Origin: Thermodesulfobacteriota bacterium
Lineage (GTDB): Bacteria > Desulfobacterota > QYQD01
Assembly (NCBI GenBank): GCA_031082315.1
Contig: JAVHLC010000005.1
Span: forward strand, 1-64,000
Direction: 5' to 3'
DNA length: 64,000 bases
Each line of letters starts with the position of its first letter. The stretch's first letter is position 1. Position numbers and translations under genes: made by a program. The notes below the pieces were generated by a model. It had not been told where the DNA came from. It made no database searches and was given only the letters and a program-made list of their open reading frames with translations. This document shows, one piece after another, positions 59,968 through 64,000 of this stretch.

Positions 59968-60792
59968 ATGGACACCTTACAGGAGAAATTTTCCAGGCTG
60001 GACCGGCCTGAGATCTTGCAGTACATATTTCACCCCCGCAAGGATTATTCAGACCATGCGCCGGAAGGTATTATAGAACATTTCATCCCTGTGGATGGAG
60101 GCGTACAGATCGGCGCGCGTATGCATCTCTCCGTTCCCGATGCCCCCCATATCCTTTTCTTTCATGGCAATGGCGAGATAGCCGGCGACTATGATGACAT
60201 TGGGCCTGTATACAATCGCTGCGGCTTTAGTTTTATCGCCGTTGATTTTCGTGGATATGGAAAGAGCACGGGTGAGCCTACGGCCGGCTCCATGCTCCGT
60301 GACGCCCATGCTGTATATGCGGATATTAAACGGTTTCTAAAGGAAAGCAACCGAACCGGCCCGCTTGTATTGATGGGACGTTCCCTGGGCAGCGTATCCG
60401 CCATTGAACTGGCAGCGTCTTATAACGATGAGATTGCCGCTCTTATCCTGGACAGCGCCTTTGCCAGTACGGTTGCCCTTCTGGGGCGTATCGGTGCTCC
60501 AGGTTCCGATCTGGGGATATCAGAAGAAGACGGCCTCATTAACGTCAAAAACATAGTCAAGGTCACAAAGCCCACACTTATTATCCACGGTCAACGCGAT
60601 GCCCTCATCCCTTTAACCGACATAGAGGTGCTTATGTCTTACGCCGGCGCCAAGAAGAGGCAGCTCATCGTGGTGCCGGGCGCAGACCACAATGATATTA
60701 TAACCAGGTGCGGCGAGGCTTACTTCCAGACCATTCAGGACTTTGTCATCGGGCGGAAACGAACGTATTTTCGTGACCTAAAAAAAACTTGA
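59968..60792 (+). CDS. Alpha/beta hydrolase
   Basis: Serine hydrolase of 274 residues, cytoplasmic, related to bem46/YtmA-like esterases. The oxyanion strand ILFFHGNGEIAGDY is near 66, the nucleophile in MGRSLGSVSA near 137, the acid in HGQRDALIP near 208 and the catalytic His in GADHNDI near 240; all triad positions are present. Substrate is unknown. The gene overlaps the convergent Cys-cluster gene by 47 bases at the 3' end. Confidence 0.88.
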   Translation: MDTLQEKFSRLDRPEILQYIFHPRKDYSDHAPEGIIEHFIPVDGGVQIGARMHLSVPDAPHILFFHGNGEIAGDYDDIGPVYNRCGFSFIAVDFRGYGKSTGEPTAGSMLRDAHAVYADIKRFLKESNRTGPLVLMGRSLGSVSAIELAASYNDEIAALILDSAFASTVALLGRIGAPGSDLGISEEDGLINVKNIVKVTKPTLIIHGQRDALIPLTDIEVLMSYAGAKKRQLIVVPGADHNDIITRCGEAYFQTIQDFVIGRKRTYFRDLKKT

Positions 60793-61510
60793 GCCAGTTA
60801 AGGCCGAATTTCATCAGCTCGACGTCGTCTGCCCTCAGTTTTTTTATGACTTGGGAGGGCACCTTGAATCTTTTGAGGAAGGTGCTTTCAAAGACGAAAC
60901 CTCTGAATGCGTCGAGGTTGTAGCAGGCCATAAAGGCCATCTTTCGCTTCTGTTCCGCATTCTTTTCCAGCGTCCAGGGCGCCTTCCGGATCAAGGTGTC
61001 AAACTCTACCCAAAGGTCGTTCATAAGATTGAAGGTCGCAATCTCCTGATCCCGGATCCACTCCGCCACCGTCCATTCCCGGCTTTCATTATGACCAAGG
61101 CAGTGCTCCGCCCGATGGACAAAATAATAATCTTTTGGTCCGGTTTCAGGGAGGCCTCTATCCACGGCGCGCTCCAGAGGATACATACGGCAGGCCGTAG
61201 GGCGGTCTTCATATATAGTACAGCCGGCCTCACCTAAAAAGGGACAGGTGCGTTCTGTGTTGTCGGCCATCTTTAACGTGACTGTCGGGAAGAAAGGATT
61301 GTCCTGGTAGGCCATAATAGTATGTTTATCCAGGAAGGCGTCTGAAGAAAGCCCCAGGCGACTTTTCAGGCGGATAATGTCGTAGGGATAGAGGAGCAGG
61401 TCAACTCTGCGACAGCAGAGCATGAAACAGGCCACACCCGGATGGCAGGCAAATCGAAACGTCCCCTCACCAATCGGCGACATACCTGCTGGGAAGACTT
61501 TTTTATCCAT
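60746..61510 (-). CDS. YkgJ-type cysteine cluster protein
   Basis: Protein of 254 residues with the zinc- or iron-chelating YkgJ/PF03692 motif: CHPGVACFMLCCRRVDLLLYP near residue 22, RTCPFLGEAGCTIYEDRPTACRMYPLE near 88-114 and HCLGH near 137. The family binds Zn or Fe, and its biochemical role is unknown. It overlaps the alpha/beta hydrolase gene tail to tail by 47 bases, which suggests no shared regulation but possible antisense interference. Confidence 0.88.
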   Translation of the reverse strand: MDKKVFPAGMSPIGEGTFRFACHPGVACFMLCCRRVDLLLYPYDIIRLKSRLGLSSDAFLDKHTIMAYQDNPFFPTVTLKMADNTERTCPFLGEAGCTIYEDRPTACRMYPLERAVDRGLPETGPKDYYFVHRAEHCLGHNESREWTVAEWIRDQEIATFNLMNDLWVEFDTLIRKAPWTLEKNAEQKRKMAFMACYNLDAFRGFVFESTFLKRFKVPSQVIKKLRADDVELMKFGLNWLKFFLGHENTFVSAR

Positions 61511-61547
61511 ATATGCAATCCTATTGCTACGGCAATTAAACAGATTA

Positions 61548-61622
61548 AATCCCCCTCACCCCCCTTTCCCAAAGGGAGAAGTGTTTTTCCTCCCTTTGAA
61601 AAAGGGAGGTTGGGAGGGATTT
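61548..61622. repeat. C/G-run hairpin repeat
   Basis: AAATCCCCCTCACCCCCC ... GGGAGGTTGGGAGGGATTT form an inverted pair with two inner hairpins (TTTCCCAAAGGGA and CTCCCTTTGAAAAAGGGAG). It is related to the repeat at 31563-31700. It lies between the convergent-facing ends of threonine synthase and the start of the Cys-cluster gene. Confidence 0.65.
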
Positions 61623-61666
61623 AAGAATACTTTTTCAAACAGCTAAACTGATACCGTATTTGTAAC

Positions 61667-63058
61667 TTAGACGGCATTTTTGTGCAGATAATCCTTGATA
61701 ACGTCTGTATCGGCTTCCAATACCTCACACCGCGCCTCGCGTTCCCCAAGACCCTGCAGTCTCGGCGGCAGTTCCGGTTCTCTGCCCAGGGCCTGAAAAA
61801 CGGCCTCGCCAAATTTGGCCGGATGAGCGGTAGCCAGGCACACCATGGGGACATCCGGCTCACGAAGGTCCAGTCCCGCCCTTACCCCGACCGCCGTGTG
61901 AGGATCGAGAATATAGCCGGTTTCTTCATAAAAGGAACGGATAGTTTTAAGTGTGGTTGGCTGATCCACACTCCGGCTGACAAAATCCCTCCTGACAACT
62001 TCATGTTCTTCTTCTGTAAATTTCAGATGGCCGCTTTTGCTGAAGGCCTTCATGGCCTCTCTGACCCGCTCTGCATCTTCATTATAGAAATAGTAAAGAT
62101 AACGTTCAAAGTTGCTGGCCACCTGGATGTCCATAGATGGGCTTACGGTCGGCACTACTTTACCGATAGAATAATCCCCGGCATTAATAAAGCGGGTCAG
62201 GATGTTATTTTCGTTGGTGGCCAGCACCAGCCTGTGAAATCCCTTGCCCATCATCCGCCTGGCTATATAGCCGGCAAAGATGTCCCCGAAATTTCCGGTA
62301 GGGACGGCAAAACTGATCTCTTCGCGGTCTGTCTCTTCCCTGACCCGGAAATAGGCATAGAAATAGTAAACGATCTGCGCCAGGACGCGTGCCCAGTTTA
62401 TGGAATTTATGGCCCCCAGGGCGTGGGTTTCTTTGAATGGGAGGTCATTAAATACGGCCTTGACGATGGCCTGGCCGTCATCAAATGTCCCCTTTATGGC
62501 GACGTTGAAGACATTGGCATCGGTTACTGTGGTCATCTGCAATTCCTGAATAGGGCTGACCCGCTTGTATGGATGGAGGATAAAGATATTGATGTTTTTT
62601 TTGCCCCTTACCCCATAGATAGCCGCACTTCCGGTATCACCGGACGTAGCCCCCAGGATGTTCATCTTCCGGCCGCCTTCGAGAAGCAGGTATTCAAAGA
62701 CATTTCCCAGAAACTGAAGGGCCACATCTTTAAAGGCCAAGGTTGGACCGTGAAAAAGTTCAAGTACGTAAATCCCATCCTTTTTGACCACAGGCGTAAT
62801 CTCCGGGTGGTCAAAGGCAGAGTAAGAACGCTTTACCAGTCTTTTCAGGTCTTCGGCCTTGATATCCGTGATGAACAGGGACATGACCTTAAAGGCCAGT
62901 TCCGGATAGGATAGCCTGGCCCAACTTCTGAGTTCTCCGGCGCTTACCATAGGGATAGATTCAGGCAGTAAAAGTCCGCCATCCGTAGCCAGGCCCATAA
63001 TGACTGCCTCCCGGAAGGATACCGGCTTTATTTGTCCTCTGGTGCTTATGTATCGCAT
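61667..63058 (-). CDS. thrC: Threonine synthase
   Basis: PLP enzyme that converts O-phosphohomoserine to threonine. It has 463 residues, the size of the longer bacterial and fungal-type ThrC. The N-terminus MRYISTRGQ, the PLP lysine in ELFHGPTLAFKDVALQFLG near 112, the phosphate loop LGATSGDTGSAAIYGVRG near 140 and VPTGNFGDIFAGYIARRMG-type stretch near 250 are all present. No other threonine gene is adjacent. The gene is flanked by dispersed repeats on both sides. Confidence 0.95.
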   Translation of the reverse strand: MRYISTRGQIKPVSFREAVIMGLATDGGLLLPESIPMVSAGELRSWARLSYPELAFKVMSLFITDIKAEDLKRLVKRSYSAFDHPEITPVVKKDGIYVLELFHGPTLAFKDVALQFLGNVFEYLLLEGGRKMNILGATSGDTGSAAIYGVRGKKNINIFILHPYKRVSPIQELQMTTVTDANVFNVAIKGTFDDGQAIVKAVFNDLPFKETHALGAINSINWARVLAQIVYYFYAYFRVREETDREEISFAVPTGNFGDIFAGYIARRMMGKGFHRLVLATNENNILTRFINAGDYSIGKVVPTVSPSMDIQVASNFERYLYYFYNEDAERVREAMKAFSKSGHLKFTEEEHEVVRRDFVSRSVDQPTTLKTIRSFYEETGYILDPHTAVGVRAGLDLREPDVPMVCLATAHPAKFGEAVFQALGREPELPPRLQGLGEREARCEVLEADTDVIKDYLHKNAV

Positions 63059-63085
63059 TTTTTTGCCCTTGACGCCTTTTCAATA

Positions 63086-63221
63086 CTTGATGGTCTCATA
63101 ACAAGTAAAATTTTACCGCAGAGATCGCTGAGAACGCTGAGATAACATAGTGAATAGTTTACAGTTTTTCTCTGCGCACTCTGCGTGCTCAGCGGTGAGA
63201 AGGCTTTTTTACGAATTGATC
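63086..63221. repeat. Dispersed CGCAGAG-type repeat (copy 2)
   Basis: Inverted match of 22570-22705, including AAATTTTACCGCAGAG and TTTTTCTCTGCGCACTCTGCG. It occupies much of the 484-bp gap upstream of thrC. The remaining part of the gap (63222-63542) holds a CGGAAACGGTAGTTTACGGAT fragment of the TTCATCCGG element near 63522-63550 and no supportable gene. Confidence 0.75.
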
Positions 63222-63542
63222 ATACTTAGTTACTGAAATTTAACAGAATCAGGGCAAAAAAGAAAGGGTAAGGGGGGGTAAATTTAAAGAATATAGAATG
63301 CGGGGTCAGGAAGGGCGTTTCGGGTTGCGAGTTACGAGTTTGTTAATCCGAAACCCGTAACCCGGAGGCTGAACATGCATAGCGAGCGCATTCCCCGCTG
63401 CTTGCCGCAGGGTTAGCGAGCGAATACGATGCATTTTACCTTGCATACGGAGATTCCCCGCAGCTTGCTGCGGGGAGCTTCAAAGCTGATAGCTGAAAGC
63501 CTGAATCCGGCCTTAGGCCGACCGTAGGCCGGAAACGGTAGT

Positions 63543-63869
63543 TTACGGATGGGGAGTATTTGATTTTTTCGGCCCCTTGCACTTGTTACAATATCCGGCC
63601 GTGTCATATTCCCGCCGGAGCATACAAACCTGGGGCGCTATCCTGGCCTTGAAGGTCTCGCACCATTCCGTCTTCTTGAGTTTTTCTTCTTCCATTTCTA
63701 TGTGCCTGGGTATGTCGCGGTAGCGGTAAACCTTTTTCATCTTTATGACATGGTCGGATAGTCCGATGTTGTCGATCTGGTCACCTGTCTGATCAACTTT
63801 ATAGAAGCAGAGCATAAGTGTTTTGCTTTTCGATATCTTATCTTTTTGGGGCTTAGACTGGTTGGGCAT
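63543..63869 (-). CDS. Small Cys-containing protein, unknown
   Basis: A 108-residue basic protein with a good AGGAGG ribosome-binding site. It has scattered cysteines (LMLCFYK, EWCETF, QVCML) and a final pair CNKCKGPKK near residue 93 that could bind metal together with CMLRREYD. No family is recognised. The last residues (SNTPHP) read into the dispersed repeat at the 3' side, so the C-terminus may have been reshaped by repeat insertion. Neighbours give no clue to function. Confidence 0.6.
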   Translation of the reverse strand: MPNQSKPQKDKISKSKTLMLCFYKVDQTGDQIDNIGLSDHVIKMKKVYRYRDIPRHIEMEEEKLKKTEWCETFKARIAPQVCMLRREYDTAGYCNKCKGPKKSNTPHP

Positions 63870-63899
63870 TTTCTCCTCCTCTTATTGTACTGTCAGAAC

Positions 63900-64000
63900 T
63901 TAGCCACAGAGGACACAGAGAATCGAAAAATGTACAAGTATGCCGTCTTTATTTTGTTTTTTAAACATCTTTTCTTTTCTCTGCGCTCTCTGTGGTTAAT
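63900..64000. repeat. Palindromic CAGAG repeat at the window end
   Basis: TTAGCCACAGAGGACACAGAG near 63900 and TCTCTGCGCTCTCTGTGGTTAA at the window edge form imperfect inverted ends of a roughly 100-bp element similar in style to those at 22570 and 63086. It may extend past the window. Confidence 0.6.

Noticed and set aside
61682-62914. A 410-codon open frame antisense to thrC
   Set aside because: thrC on the minus strand has all family motifs; the + frame has no recognisable fold and is a codon-bias shadow.
1-64000. tRNA, rRNA, riboswitch or prophage genes
   Set aside because: No cloverleaf, rRNA-like or known riboswitch pattern was recognised by eye in the intergenic gaps, and no integrase or phage structural gene was seen. 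A covariance-model search would be needed to exclude short RNAs.

Overview
The window comes from a bacterium with an anaerobic, respiratory lifestyle. The gene content resembles Desulfobacterota/deltaproteobacterial-type genomes, but no rRNA or tRNA was seen, so taxonomy is an inference. Pointers are the futalosine menaquinone pathway, an octaheme hydroxylamine-oxidoreductase-like cytochrome with a flavodiiron protein, a Cys-type formate dehydrogenase with flavin and Fe-S partners, superoxide and oxygen defence genes, and many short palindromic dispersed repeats between genes.

Layout. 1-3.95 kb: sbcC (cut by the window edge) and sbcD, then an AbiEii/AbiEi toxin-antitoxin pair with a near-perfect operator palindrome. 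4-20.1 kb: a complete type III-A CRISPR-Cas island on the + strand. It runs cas6, an NE0113-type CARF protein, cas10, csm2, csm3, csm4, csm5, a CARF-HEPN (Csm6-like) ribonuclease, an S23-type four-helix-bundle gene, a TPR/primase-polymerase-like gene, cas1, two different cas2 genes, a leader and an array of 21 repeats and 20 spacers. This is the most unusual part of the window. The primase-like protein has lost the expected catalytic residues. A 23-codon relic of a second cas10 start sits before cas10, next to a perfect 24-bp palindrome. A 9-bp minisatellite recurs between the genes. The leader carries a small ORF with a strong ribosome-binding site that runs into the first repeat. Two neighbouring spacers share one 33-nt core but have different ends.

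20-31 kb: housekeeping and membrane genes: a SpmA/SpmB-like fusion, an MvhD-like Fe-S protein, a cysteine desulfurase, a UPF0182 membrane protein, a DUF5658 protein, a MinD-type ATPase with a GspE-N-like front domain, an FAD oxidoreductase and an archaemetzincin. 31.8-40.7 kb: a redox and signalling block. A CRP/FNR regulator is followed by a CRP/FNR-like site placed about 41.5 bp before a likely start of transcription. Downstream lie two small Cys-rich proteins, the octaheme cytochrome, the flavodiiron protein and a PAS histidine kinase/NarL response regulator pair. A soluble chemoreceptor (frameshifted, with a tandemly duplicated PAS domain) and CheW follow.

40.7-50.7 kb: a PsiE-like protein, then mostly on the minus strand a menaquinone cluster: tetR, mqnE, mqnC, mqnF-like, mqnA, ubiE/menG, ubiD, ubiX and an MqnP-type prenyltransferase, interrupted by an orphan hicB on the + strand. 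51-55.4 kb: WrbA, a small ferritin-like protein, superoxide dismutase, a di-heme cytochrome, a ZIP transporter and a zinc ribbon. 55.4-59.7 kb: a formate dehydrogenase module (alpha, Fe-S beta with a C-terminal MshEN-like domain, FAD/NAD gamma). 60-64 kb: an alpha/beta hydrolase, a YkgJ-type Cys-cluster protein, threonine synthase and a small unknown protein, with dispersed repeats between them.
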